Under the pieces are notes generated by a model that saw only the letters and a program-made list of their open reading frames with translations, was not told where the DNA came from and searched no databases. A DNA stretch of 44,546 nucleotides from Lentimicrobium sp. (lineage in GTDB: Bacteria; Bacteroidota; Bacteroidia; Bacteroidales; Lentimicrobiaceae): NCBI GenBank assembly GCA_024709105.1, contig JANJXJ010000139.1, forward strand, positions 1 through 44,546, written 5' to 3'. Positions 8,206 through 16,970 of this stretch are shown one piece after another (within the stretch, counting starts at the first letter, position 1; every line of letters begins with the position of its first letter). Made by a program: the position numbers and the translations under genes.

Positions 8206-9383
8206 CAGTTAAGTTTTAGTTCCTTCATTTTATTCTCAATGGCGGCTACGATTTCCTGAAACGACCAGGCCTGAATTATTTCAAATGATTTCTTGCCCAT
8301 TTCCAGGGTTTGTTGCTTGCCCGCCATGATATTGTTAATAGCATTTTTGCAGCTTTCGTAACTACCGGAACCGAAGATATATCCATTATCTCCATTCTTT
8401 ACCAAATCTACAGCACAGCCGGTTTTGTTGCTTACCAGAACGGCTTTGCTGCAGGCCATGGCTTCGTTCACTACCAGACCCCAGGTTTCTCCAGGCCCTT
8501 GCGATGGAAGTGCCACAACATCAGCCATTTGATACACATGTGGCATCATGCTTTGATTCTGAAACGGCATAAAATGAATATTTGAATTTCCTTTGCTGCG
8601 CTCTTTCATTTCTGCTTCCAGCTGACCGTTACCGGTAAACACAAGATGGCAGTTCTTTAAAGAAAGGCTGATAAATGCATCCAGCAAAAGCAGTGGATTT
8701 TTTTTAGGCTCAAACTTTCCAACAAACAGCATAACCTGATCGTCAGCTTGAATTCCCATGTCCTTTCTGAAGTTCTCTGCAATATTTTTATCCTCATTTA
8801 CAGCTGTTGAAAATCTTTCAATATCAATGGCATGAGGAGCAAAAGTCAGTTGGTGTTCTTTGAAGCCATGTTTCAGAAAATATTGCTTGTTGTTCTGTCC
8901 GACATAAAATGCTCCGTCGGCATAATGGTACACCCACTTTAGCACCAATCGCCTGAGTTGTTGTTTCCATCCGCCGGTTTCGTCGAGGAGGGTAGAATCG
9001 CCCCTGAAATATACAGGGATTTTTCCTTTAAAGTGTCTCATGGCTCCCAGATGGGCTTTGTAATTCCATCCAAAGACCAGCAATGCATCTGCTCCCCACT
9101 TCTTTATACTTTTGTTTAGCCCGGGACAATCAATGCCTTTGTAGCTGCCTGGCCCCGGATTTGCCGAAATATTTTCAGTGAACTCATAATCATAGCCATC
9201 GAGCAAAGGGATATCCCATTTAATTTCGCGTCCAAAGTCCTTGTCGAACAATGTTTGATTGCTTTGGCTCCAGGTGTAGAAAATGCGGGGTTCAACAACG
9301 GAAGATTTCGCCAGCAGCCTGAACATAGGCGCGTTGTACTGTATGGGATGTGATGAAACTATGGCAAGTTTTATCTTTTTCAT
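8205..9383 (-). CDS. GT4 family glycosyltransferase
   Basis: 392 aa GT-B enzyme. It starts MKKIKLAIVSSHPIQYNAPM, a start seen in a distinct subgroup of Bacteroidota GT4 proteins with an N-terminal SHPIQYN motif. The C-terminal GT4 domain begins near residue 215 (MLFVGKFEPKKNP) and carries GPGETWGLVVNEAMAC (EX7E) followed by VLVSNKTGCAVDLVK. No signal peptide or membrane span. Its start overlaps the end of the upstream gene by 4 bp (ATGA), and its stop overlaps the start of the Wzy-like gene by 1 bp, so it sits in a tightly coupled trio. Sugar specificity is unknown. Confidence 0.88.
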   Translation of the reverse strand: MKKIKLAIVSSHPIQYNAPMFRLLAKSSVVEPRIFYTWSQSNQTLFDKDFGREIKWDIPLLDGYDYEFTENISANPGPGSYKGIDCPGLNKSIKKWGADALLVFGWNYKAHLGAMRHFKGKIPVYFRGDSTLLDETGGWKQQLRRLVLKWVYHYADGAFYVGQNNKQYFLKHGFKEHQLTFAPHAIDIERFSTAVNEDKNIAENFRKDMGIQADDQVMLFVGKFEPKKNPLLLLDAFISLSLKNCHLVFTGNGQLEAEMKERSKGNSNIHFMPFQNQSMMPHVYQMADVVALPSQGPGETWGLVVNEAMACSKAVLVSNKTGCAVDLVKNGDNGYIFGSGSYESCKNAINNIMAGKQQTLEMGKKSFEIIQAWSFQEIVAAIENKMKELKLN

Positions 9384-10684
9384 GGTGAAGCAATTTTGTT
9401 GAAGAACTCCACTTGTCTGCGAGCTGCCTCTCTTGCGGAATATGGCTCAAATTCATTCCAGCTGGTGTCGGGTGTAAAAGGCAGTTTACTCAGCAAACGG
9501 GATAATTCGTTGTATACTTTTGTTCCGCAAACCTCAGGCTCATCAGAATTTTTGAAAGTTACACATTCACCGGCTTGGGTTTTACTCAGAATCTCAACCA
9601 CACTGCTGTTTTCATTAAAAACAGCAAGCAATGGTTTGTTGGCCAGAATGTAAGGATAGAGTTTTGATGCTGTGTAGTTGGTGTCGGTAGAACCTGGAAT
9701 AACCAGCACATCTGCATCTTTTAATACCTGAAGGGCTTCGAAATATGGAAGCCGGTCAGTGATTTCTGTAACCTGCGATTCTACGCCATAACGGGCTGCT
9801 ACAGGTTCAATGGTTTTGAGCCCTTTGCCATCGGCTGCATAACTGGTGCCAACAAAATACATTTTAATCTTGCCAAATAGATTGGGATTTTCGTCAACAC
9901 CCTTTTTCAATCCACTGAAAATGGAGGAAACAGCCAGATTCATATCATGCCCGCCCCGTCCGATATATACCAGATTGATATTCCCGTCATCTTTTGTGAA
10001 CAGCCGGTTTTGAAGTTTAGCATTTTCAAGTACCTGAAAATCAATTGAAGCGCCGCCAAATGGAATAACCCTGCACATTTCTGGTTTTATGTTGGGATAT
10101 CTTTCCATCAAGGTTTTTGGATAACCTTCTGAAACAGAAACTATACCATCCACTTTACGCATTGCCCAGGCTTCCATGTGTTTGTCCATAAAGTAAGCCA
10201 TGCGGAATTTGGGCGGGCGCTCATTTTTGGGTTTGTCCAGGTAAAAGTCATTTCTCCATGGGTCCTGCATATCAATAATATACGGAACACCAAACCGTTT
10301 TTTCCATATTCTGCCAAGCACCATTACGGGAAATGCAGTGGTAGAGAAGTAAACCAGTTCGTATTTTTCAGTCTTCAGAAGTTTGGAACCTGTTTTGTAA
10401 TATGCTGATAATGAGCGGTAGCCAATATTTCCCAATCCAAACTTCCGGGTTTTGGTTGCCAGCCATGCAGGAATTCGTAAAATTTCTGCATTTGCAGGGA
10501 GGGTATCCAAAAGCAGCGGGTCGGTGCTCATTTCTACGAATTCAGGCTGAACAGCAATAACTGTTGATTCCCATCCCATTTCAGCGAAATATCCGATACT
10601 TTGCCTCACCCTGTGCATGTCGGCAGCATTTACAGGCGGAAAGTTAGGAGATATGATCAGTACCTTTTTGATAGATTTGCTCAT
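9380..10684 (-). CDS. GT4-like glycosyltransferase (divergent)
   Basis: 434 aa GT-B fold protein. The N-terminus MSKSIKKVLIISPNFPPVNAADMHR has the PNFPP/HR pattern of GT4-like N-terminal domains, and DMQDPWRN follows near residue 145. The C-terminal half (YIGRGGHDMNLAVSS, then VLVIPGSTDTNYTASKLYPYI) keeps the fold but lacks a clear EX7E pair: the usual first Glu is replaced in the STDTNYTASK region, where K-rich TASKLYPY is typical of a subgroup that includes FnlC/WbuB-like enzymes. It probably adds one sugar in the repeat unit. It is coupled to the next gene by a 4 bp overlap and follows the upstream GT by 28 bp. Family call is good; activity is inferred. Confidence 0.8.
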   Translation of the reverse strand: MSKSIKKVLIISPNFPPVNAADMHRVRQSIGYFAEMGWESTVIAVQPEFVEMSTDPLLLDTLPANAEILRIPAWLATKTRKFGLGNIGYRSLSAYYKTGSKLLKTEKYELVYFSTTAFPVMVLGRIWKKRFGVPYIIDMQDPWRNDFYLDKPKNERPPKFRMAYFMDKHMEAWAMRKVDGIVSVSEGYPKTLMERYPNIKPEMCRVIPFGGASIDFQVLENAKLQNRLFTKDDGNINLVYIGRGGHDMNLAVSSIFSGLKKGVDENPNLFGKIKMYFVGTSYAADGKGLKTIEPVAARYGVESQVTEITDRLPYFEALQVLKDADVLVIPGSTDTNYTASKLYPYILANKPLLAVFNENSSVVEILSKTQAGECVTFKNSDEPEVCGTKVYNELSRLLSKLPFTPDTSWNEFEPYSAREAARRQVEFFNKIASP

Positions 10685-10712
10685 AGCTTTTTGGTTTGTT
10701 ATAAAACCACAA

Positions 10713-11948
10713 TCAACTTTTCAGGGCATTTTCTACCCATTGTAATAATTTGTACTCTTGTTTTTCCCAGCAGAAAATATTTTCGGCCGTAGAGAGTGCT
10801 TTTTTGCCTGCTTCTTTCAGAGCTATTTTATCAGAAATCAGCTTGTTAAGTACCTTCACAAGACTTTCCTTATCCTTATTTTTAAAAAGGAAAACACTTT
10901 CAGGAGCCATCCGGGCTACTTCCTGCTGCCCGGCGGTATCACTCGCCAGTACAGCTATTCCACCAAGCAGATACTGCAGAATTTTATTGGTTATGGTGAG
11001 GTTGCGGCTGTCGGGAGTATATTCTTCGGTAGCCAGGCCAATGTCGTGTTCAGCAATTCTTGAAAGCAGTTCTTTATGCGGAACCAGTTTGTGAAAAAAT
11101 AACTTGTGTCCAAGATGATGCGGAAAGACAGATAATAGTTGATCCTGGAAGTTTCCAAACAGGTTTCCCCTTAAATGCAACTGTACCGGAGTTTTGATTT
11201 CGCTGAGTGAATCAATCAGAAATTCGAGACCACGGCCAGGACCTATGGTTTGCGAATACCAATGTATTGATGGCATTTCCATGTCGGTGCGGTCGAGGAA
11301 TCTGCCATCCAAAAGCTGGCGTTCGGCCAAAGGAAAAACATTGTGGAGAACCCCGGGTGCGGCTGCATCTGCAAAATCAGCAAAAGCTCCGGATAAACTT
11401 TCTGAAGTAGTATAACTGAATGCACCCTTTTGCAAACCAATCTTTTCATATTTTTCCAATAGCTTTACGGGGCGGGAGCGATTGGCCTCCGGGAGTAAAT
11501 CGTGTGAATACCAGTCTTCAAAATCAAAGGCTGCTTTAAATCCCTTATTGATTAATTTACAGCCAATTACTGTGCTTACTTCCTGATGGCAGGTATACAG
11601 GTCAGCTTTTTCTCTGATGGCAGCTTTCAGGTTTCTTTTGTAATCATACCCCAGAGCAAACACATTTTCATAACCCAGCCTTGCAATGAGTTCACCGGCA
11701 ACTCTTTTGCGAAGTCGTTCTTTAAGCCGGTACCATTTTGTGGTTTCTCCCGGGATCAGGTTAATAACACCTTTGAGTTTCACCCGGGGATCAATGAGTT
11801 TGAGGTCTTCTTCAAGAAGGTCGGCATAGGCAATAGTAGTAAGTATAGTTACTTCATAACCAGCCCTTACAAGTGTATTGGCTTCCTTAACTACCCTGGG
11901 GTTTCGGCAAAGATGACTTTGTGTAAGGATACAGATTTTTTTACCCAT
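10713..11948 (-). CDS. GT4-like glycosyltransferase (divergent)
   Basis: 411 aa GT-B fold protein starting MGKKICILTQSHLCRNPRVV, a common start in Bacteroidota exopolysaccharide GT4-like proteins (the NPRV element). Middle motifs include DLYTCHQEVSTVIG and AAFDFEDWYSHD, and the C-terminal domain has GPGRGLEFLIDSL and a TEEYTPDSRNLTITNKILQ stretch in place of a canonical EX7E motif, then AVLASDTAGQQEV. It is separated by 1 bp from the stop of the upstream GT2 gene and by 28 bp from the next. Likely adds a sugar to the growing repeat unit in the cytoplasm. Family membership is clear from architecture; the donor is unknown. Confidence 0.82.
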   Translation of the reverse strand: MGKKICILTQSHLCRNPRVVKEANTLVRAGYEVTILTTIAYADLLEEDLKLIDPRVKLKGVINLIPGETTKWYRLKERLRKRVAGELIARLGYENVFALGYDYKRNLKAAIREKADLYTCHQEVSTVIGCKLINKGFKAAFDFEDWYSHDLLPEANRSRPVKLLEKYEKIGLQKGAFSYTTSESLSGAFADFADAAAPGVLHNVFPLAERQLLDGRFLDRTDMEMPSIHWYSQTIGPGRGLEFLIDSLSEIKTPVQLHLRGNLFGNFQDQLLSVFPHHLGHKLFFHKLVPHKELLSRIAEHDIGLATEEYTPDSRNLTITNKILQYLLGGIAVLASDTAGQQEVARMAPESVFLFKNKDKESLVKVLNKLISDKIALKEAGKKALSTAENIFCWEKQEYKLLQWVENALKS

Positions 11949-11949
11949 A

Positions 11950-12945
11950 TTATTTTCCTCCTGAGCCTCTGAGTTTGTGAATGGTATGACGCAACTTCTT
12001 TGCGGCTTTCCATCCTAATGTTTTTCTGGTAAGTTCAACAATTGAACCTCCCATCACGGGAAAAGCTGGTTTCTTGCCTGTCTTTCTGATGATTTCTTCA
12101 CATTTGTGTACCATATCCGGGTACATAGGGTAGGCATTGATGGCAATTTCAAGATAGAGAGTGGCCATTGCCTGCCGGTATTGCTCTGAATTCGTCTTTT
12201 CAGCAAGATAAGCCGCTTTGCAATTGAGGGCATGAAATGCACTTTCCAGGTTTTCGCGTTTGTTGTATTTTGAAGAGATGTTACCTCCACCTACAAACCG
12301 CCGGTAATAGTTTATTCCGCCTGTTGTTCTTATTCCTTTTGAAGCCAGCACCGCCCTTGCAAAGTACTCACCATCCTGGTCAAGCAGCAAGGTTTCATCC
12401 CAGGGGCCTATTTTTTTGGCTATGGAAGCGGGAGTTAACCATGCACTTGTCTGTACCATCCAGCGTTCACCATAACCGCCGTATAGTCTTACCAGAAAGT
12501 CAACGGGGTCATCGTTGTCAAAAATCCATGCAGATTCTTCGCGCGGTGACATGGTCATATAGTTCTCCCCATCCATAAAATGAACGGATGGACTGATGGC
12601 CATGAAATCTCCTGCATTTTCCAAAACCTGAACCTGTTTTTCGATTTTGTCAAGACTGATTACATCGTCAGCATCAAGGAATTGCAGGTATTTGCCTTTG
12701 CTCATGCTCAGGCCTTTGTTTCTGGCCACACAGGCTCCCTGGTTTTTCTGAGTGAATACCTGCAGTTTTTCTGACTCATAGGTTCTGGCAATTTCCACAG
12801 TTTTGTCCCTTGAACCATCATCAACCACAAAAACCTCAATCTCCGGCCAGGTTTGATTGACCACAGAATCGAGGGTTTCGCGAATAAACCTTTCGGCATT
12901 ATAGGCGGGAATGATGATTGAGACAAGGGGCATGTAAGTAGTCAT
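11950..12945 (-). CDS. GT2 glycosyltransferase
   Basis: 331 aa family 2 glycosyltransferase. The N-terminal GT-A core has VSIIIPAYNAERFI, VVDDGSRDKT and QFLDADDVIS (metal-binding DxD). A catalytic-base-like acidic patch follows in LLLDQDGEYFARA near residue 195. The C-terminal ~100 residues are helical with no membrane span and end in a basic LRHTIHKLRGSGGK tail that may touch the membrane. The start is ATG (MTTYMPLVS); an internal ATG at 12933 (MPLVSI) is an equally plausible start, as both precede the conserved core. 63 bp separate it from the upstream GT2 gene, one of the larger gaps inside the operon. Confidence 0.9.
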   Translation of the reverse strand: MTTYMPLVSIIIPAYNAERFIRETLDSVVNQTWPEIEVFVVDDGSRDKTVEIARTYESEKLQVFTQKNQGACVARNKGLSMSKGKYLQFLDADDVISLDKIEKQVQVLENAGDFMAISPSVHFMDGENYMTMSPREESAWIFDNDDPVDFLVRLYGGYGERWMVQTSAWLTPASIAKKIGPWDETLLLDQDGEYFARAVLASKGIRTTGGINYYRRFVGGGNISSKYNKRENLESAFHALNCKAAYLAEKTNSEQYRQAMATLYLEIAINAYPMYPDMVHKCEEIIRKTGKKPAFPVMGGSIVELTRKTLGWKAAKKLRHTIHKLRGSGGK

Positions 12946-13008
12946 ATTTTTAGTTACTTGGTTTCATCTGAACTAGGTTTAAGTAGATTCTGACTCAGAG
13001 TTATCAAA

Positions 13009-13905
13009 TCACCATTCTTTTGGCTTTGAAATAACTCTTTGAATTATTTCATAATAACCCATTTCAGATTCCTTTTTCAGAATTTTCATTATTTTGACTG
13101 AATGATTCTTGCCAACGCCCAGGATATAGCGGGCCTGGTTCCATTTTATCTTTCTAAGGGCTCTGTTTCTGTCAGTTTCATCCAAAGGACAAGTTTCTTT
13201 GAGAAGCATTTCTTCAGCACATTTAAGATATTTAAATGGAATTGTCATATCGGTTCTGTTGTTTTGCATTTCCTGTTCCTCATGTTCTCTGTACCAGATT
13301 ACTCCCTGAGCCATAAGAACAACTGAGTATTTAGAACTTAAATTATGCCACATCTCAAAATCGCCCAGATATCGTTTCCCACTGAAACCGCCAACACTTT
13401 CGAATGCTTCTTTTTTTATGATTGAGGATAATGGAGCCCGGTGGAAAAGCATTGGTCCAAAATAATGGTATTTATATGCTTCTTCAGGAGAAAGCAGAAA
13501 TGGGTATGGCCGCATCTTGTCTGCTGGCATCGTGGAAAGTCCATATCCCGCTTCCGGAAACTTTTCCATTCCCGAAACCATCACCTGCAATCCGGTTGGG
13601 TAAATCATATCGTCGGCATCTACATACTTAAGGTACTTGCCATGGGCCAGGCTGGCTGCTTTGTTTCTGTTGGGATAATCGCCCAGGTTTTTTTCGTTGC
13701 GGAATACCCTTACTCTGCTGTCTTTTTCGGCATATTCCAGCGCGATTTCATAACTCCTGTCTTTTGACTGATCATCAACAATAATTAGCTCAAAATCGGT
13801 GTAGGTAGAAGCCAGCACACTTTCAACGGCAATAGCCAGATATTTTTCCCTGTTGTAAGTGGTCATCAATACACTTACCATTGGTCTTTCGTTTGCGTCC
13901 ATCAT
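13009..13905 (-). CDS. GT2 glycosyltransferase
   Basis: 298 aa GT2 enzyme. The core shows VSVLMTTYNREKYL, IIVDDQSKDRS, NKAASLAHGKYLKYVDADDM (the DxD) and, around residue 190, FSGKRYLGDFEMWHNL with the acidic residues expected for the catalytic base. It lacks transmembrane segments. The gene starts with two consecutive ATG codons (13905 and 13902). It follows the upstream GT2 by 8 bp and precedes the next by 63 bp. It should transfer a single sugar from a nucleotide donor onto a lipid-linked intermediate; specificity cannot be assigned. Confidence 0.9.
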   Translation of the reverse strand: MMDANERPMVSVLMTTYNREKYLAIAVESVLASTYTDFELIIVDDQSKDRSYEIALEYAEKDSRVRVFRNEKNLGDYPNRNKAASLAHGKYLKYVDADDMIYPTGLQVMVSGMEKFPEAGYGLSTMPADKMRPYPFLLSPEEAYKYHYFGPMLFHRAPLSSIIKKEAFESVGGFSGKRYLGDFEMWHNLSSKYSVVLMAQGVIWYREHEEQEMQNNRTDMTIPFKYLKCAEEMLLKETCPLDETDRNRALRKIKWNQARYILGVGKNHSVKIMKILKKESEMGYYEIIQRVISKPKEW

Positions 13906-13913
13906 TTTAGTTT

Positions 13914-14900
13914 TTAGTTTTTCTTAGCCTGAACTCCCTGAGGGGGTAAACCAACAAATCGTTTTTGTGAAACTTCAACTCCATCCATTCCTTTCACTTT
14001 GGCATACCAGGTAAAAAACATGGCTGCAGCCCAACCTGCCCTTACCAATGTAAAATTATACCTGAGCCATTTCAGTTTTTCTGATATGCTGAGCTGATTC
14101 ATTCTCAGCAACCGGTAAATGATTCTGGGCACTGAAACCAAAGGATTTTTGGGATAACTGATGTAGTTGTAGAATTTAAAGTTCTGATAAAGAATAATGT
14201 AGCTCCTTTTGAAATAGAAGTTGTAGTTCTGGTGATGGTAATGATATACCCTTGCCCGGTAATCGTAAACGATTTTATAGCCGGCTTCCAGTGCATCTTT
14301 GGCCCACAGGGTATCTTCAGAAAACATAAGTTTCCGGAAAGGCAGATTTATTTTCGCTGTCTTACGGTACATGGCATTTACATCGTCCCAATTGCAGAAT
14401 TTATGCTGCTCCTTGCCTGTAAGTTCTTTAAATCCAATGCCTTCAGGGAAATGATAAGAAAATGGTTTTGCTTCTGAAGCAGGCATAAACCACTGTAATG
14501 GGTTTTTGTCAGGATGATGAGGAACAATCTGTTGACCGCATACCCCGGCCACCAAAGGATCGGCAAAATGAGTCAGCATCATTTCAAGCCAGTCATCGGT
14601 TGCTGGCGTGGCATCCTGCACGGTCATTACCACAAACTCACCGGCTGCAAGGCTGACACCCAGATTACGCGTTTCTCCATGGTTAAACTCAGCCGGAGGG
14701 AGGTGGTGAACTTTAACCGGGTATTGCTGCAAAAGCTCAAGGGTGCCGTCTTTTGAACCGGAATCTATTACAATAACCTCCATCTGTTCTTTAATGGTCT
14801 GTCTGAACAATCCATCAAGGCAGGATTTGAGTGTATCAGCCCCGTTTTTTACAGGAATAACAACCGAAACAAGGATATTATAAATCTCCGTATTTTCCAT
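13914..14900 (-). CDS. GT2 glycosyltransferase, rhamnosyltransferase-like
   Basis: 328 aa GT2 enzyme of the RfbF/RfbG rhamnosyltransferase-like group. Visible motifs are VSVVIPVKNGADTL, VIDSGSKDGTLELL, the FNHGETRNLGVSLAAG block that is a hallmark of this group, and the DxD-equivalent VQDATP near residue 96. Later, FSEDTLWAKDALEAGYKIVYD contains the conserved ED. The C-terminus is aromatic and basic (YHYHHQNYNFYFKR), suggesting membrane association. Four bases separate it from the preceding gene's stop. No dTDP-rhamnose genes are present in the window, so the sugar may instead be fucose or another deoxysugar, or rhamnose made elsewhere. Confidence 0.88.
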   Translation of the reverse strand: MENTEIYNILVSVVIPVKNGADTLKSCLDGLFRQTIKEQMEVIVIDSGSKDGTLELLQQYPVKVHHLPPAEFNHGETRNLGVSLAAGEFVVMTVQDATPATDDWLEMMLTHFADPLVAGVCGQQIVPHHPDKNPLQWFMPASEAKPFSYHFPEGIGFKELTGKEQHKFCNWDDVNAMYRKTAKINLPFRKLMFSEDTLWAKDALEAGYKIVYDYRARVYHYHHQNYNFYFKRSYIILYQNFKFYNYISYPKNPLVSVPRIIYRLLRMNQLSISEKLKWLRYNFTLVRAGWAAAMFFTWYAKVKGMDGVEVSQKRFVGLPPQGVQAKKN

Positions 14901-14904
14901 GGGC

Positions 14905-15921
14905 TTAATTTTTAATCAGTTTGTGTTTTCCAATTCCCGATTCGATCTTGCCTTTACCCATTTCTTTACTGATAAAAGTGTTTATTGCAGGTAATTTATA
15001 AAGCCGCAATACCATCAGCAACAGCAGGAAATATGATTTGATAAGAAAACCAATTTTAAAAATGCCATGTTTTCTGCCAAACGATAAAATTTTGAAAGCG
15101 GACTTATAATTTATTGATTTGATTGCACCAAAAGTTACATTCTGTCCGAGATATTTTAGTCTGGGAACTGCATCTGCATAATTTTGATCAAGGATTGCCA
15201 TTGAGCGGGTTTCAAAAATTTTTACCCGGCTTTTAATTTTGGCAGGAGAGCTGATTTCATTCTGGCTGATACTGCCGGTTTTGTGTGTGCGATAAAAAAT
15301 GTCAGGCCTTGCATCCCAAATTTTTAAATGTTTGAGCCCTGAAGTAAGCGCTTTCAGATGAAAATCAACATCCTGCCAACAGGCCAGCCCTTCGGTAAAA
15401 CCAGATATTTTTTCAACAGCACTTCTTTTCCAAACCGGGCCACTTGTTTGCCAAACAGCGTCTAAAGACAGAAAACGCAATAGGTCGGGTTCACCGGTTT
15501 CAATGTTCCAGTAAGTATCGGCAGCAGCAGTATCATCACTGAACATAAGCATTGGAAAAACTATAAAATCCATTTCAGGATGCCTTCTAATGGCCTGCAA
15601 TCGCTGCTCAATACAGAAAGGAGCCAATAAGTCATCTGAGTCCAGAAAAATAATATGGCTGCCTTTGGATTGTTGCAATCCTATGTTTCGGCAGGTAGGG
15701 GCTCCTGACGGTTCACGGTCACGCTTGATATAGCTGACCCGGGAATCAAGCTCAGCATAATGCCTTCCTGTTTCATCGCTGTTGTCGGTTGAACCATCAT
15801 CCACCACAACGGCTTCCCAGCCGGAATGGGTTTGACAGAGAAGGGAATCCAGGGTTTCCTTCAGCAGATTCCCTCTGTTGTAATTTGGAATAACAACCGA
15901 AATGAGCAATGAGTCTTCCAT
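14905..15921 (-). CDS. GT2 glycosyltransferase
   Basis: 338 aa GT2 enzyme. The core includes ISVVIPNYNRGNLL, VVDDGSTDNS, a SGAPTCRNIGLQQSKG helix and HIIFLDSDDLL (DxD) near residue 95. ACWQDVDFHLKAL around residue 195 carries the conserved acidic base region. The C-terminus (~270-320) has a hydrophobic stretch (FLIKSYFLLLLMVLRLY) that could be a membrane-associated helix. The gene is 19 bp downstream of the preceding GT2 and 4 bp upstream of the next. Likely one of the sugar-adding steps of the repeat unit. Confidence 0.88.
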   Translation of the reverse strand: MEDSLLISVVIPNYNRGNLLKETLDSLLCQTHSGWEAVVVDDGSTDNSDETGRHYAELDSRVSYIKRDREPSGAPTCRNIGLQQSKGSHIIFLDSDDLLAPFCIEQRLQAIRRHPEMDFIVFPMLMFSDDTAAADTYWNIETGEPDLLRFLSLDAVWQTSGPVWKRSAVEKISGFTEGLACWQDVDFHLKALTSGLKHLKIWDARPDIFYRTHKTGSISQNEISSPAKIKSRVKIFETRSMAILDQNYADAVPRLKYLGQNVTFGAIKSINYKSAFKILSFGRKHGIFKIGFLIKSYFLLLLMVLRLYKLPAINTFISKEMGKGKIESGIGKHKLIKN

Positions 15922-15940
15922 TTTCTCAGGCAGTTTCAGG

Positions 15941-16960
15941 TTAGTTTCTGACAGTTTTCTTTAACTTCACTCCGGCTTCCACCAACTTTTGACCCAGCCA
16001 GGGGAACATAAGCAATTTATAGGTTCTGCTGTCTTTCCATCCATCTCTTAGGATTTCGCCTCCAACTTTTCTGATAAGTCCAAAATCTTTTGCATCAACA
16101 TAAAGAGAATATATATATCGCAGGTCATCTCTGAAGTGTTTCCCCTTTGGATAATTAACCACTTCATTTGCCTTTGATTCATATTTCTCAGGAATTATAT
16201 GCTCTCCGCGCATAATGGGGTCAGTTCCAATGGTGCGTCTTTGATTGGAATAATCAATCAGAAGATGTCTGAAATGGCTGATTTTTGCAGCATGTGTATG
16301 CGTGGCAGATCCACCATGTATCCGCATAAAATATGTGCAGTCGTTGAGTACAGCAATTTTGTATTTTTCAAGCAACCTGAGCCACAGATCATTGTCTTCC
16401 GAAACGATAAATTCAGGCCGGTAGCAGCCAAGTTCAATAACCTCTTTTCTCCGGTAACATGCTGTACCATGCACTACCGGGCTGGAGGCATTGAGAGAAA
16501 AGTCATCAAAAGTGAGATCCCTTTGCTTTTCTCCACCGAAGTACCTGTTGTTAGGAACTCTGTAATTTCTTGCAATATTACCTTTGGCTGTCATAAAAGC
16601 CTGCTGATTGCAAACCATCACATATTCAGGATTTTTTTCAAGGAAATCTACCTGAATCTGCAATGAATCGGGGGTGGAGATATCGTCGGCATCATGCCTT
16701 CTGATATATTTTCCCCGGGCAATTTTCAACCCGTTGTTTAACGAACGGGCAACACCCTGATTTTGCTGATTGATCAATACTATTCTCGGATCGTTGTATG
16801 ATTCAATAATGGCTTGCGAATCATCTTTTGATCCATCGTTAACCACTATCATTTCAAAATCAGTAAACGTTTGTGCCAAAAGGCTGTCAATGGCCGGCCG
16901 CAGATAATCGCGTCCATTATAAACCGGCATTAATATGCTCACCAAAGGTTGCTTTTCCAT
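15941..16960 (-). CDS. GT2 glycosyltransferase
   Basis: About 339 aa GT2 enzyme. Motifs in order: VSILMPVYNGRDYL, VVNDGSKDDS, VARSLNNGLKIARGKYIRRHDADDIS (RHDADD is the typical DxD of this subgroup), then SSPVVHGTACYRR and FIVSEDNDLWLRL with the acidic base. The ATG at 16960 (MEKQPLVS) is preferred: an in-frame TTG at 16978 would overlap the ABC ATPase stop and adds a non-conserved leader. With this start the gap to the Wzt gene is 10 bp. It is the first GT after the transporter genes and could act early in chain assembly, but gene order is only weak evidence. Confidence 0.88.
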   Translation of the reverse strand: MEKQPLVSILMPVYNGRDYLRPAIDSLLAQTFTDFEMIVVNDGSKDDSQAIIESYNDPRIVLINQQNQGVARSLNNGLKIARGKYIRRHDADDISTPDSLQIQVDFLEKNPEYVMVCNQQAFMTAKGNIARNYRVPNNRYFGGEKQRDLTFDDFSLNASSPVVHGTACYRRKEVIELGCYRPEFIVSEDNDLWLRLLEKYKIAVLNDCTYFMRIHGGSATHTHAAKISHFRHLLIDYSNQRRTIGTDPIMRGEHIIPEKYESKANEVVNYPKGKHFRDDLRYIYSLYVDAKDFGLIRKVGGEILRDGWKDSRTYKLLMFPWLGQKLVEAGVKLKKTVRN

Positions 16961-16970
16961 ACAAAAAGTA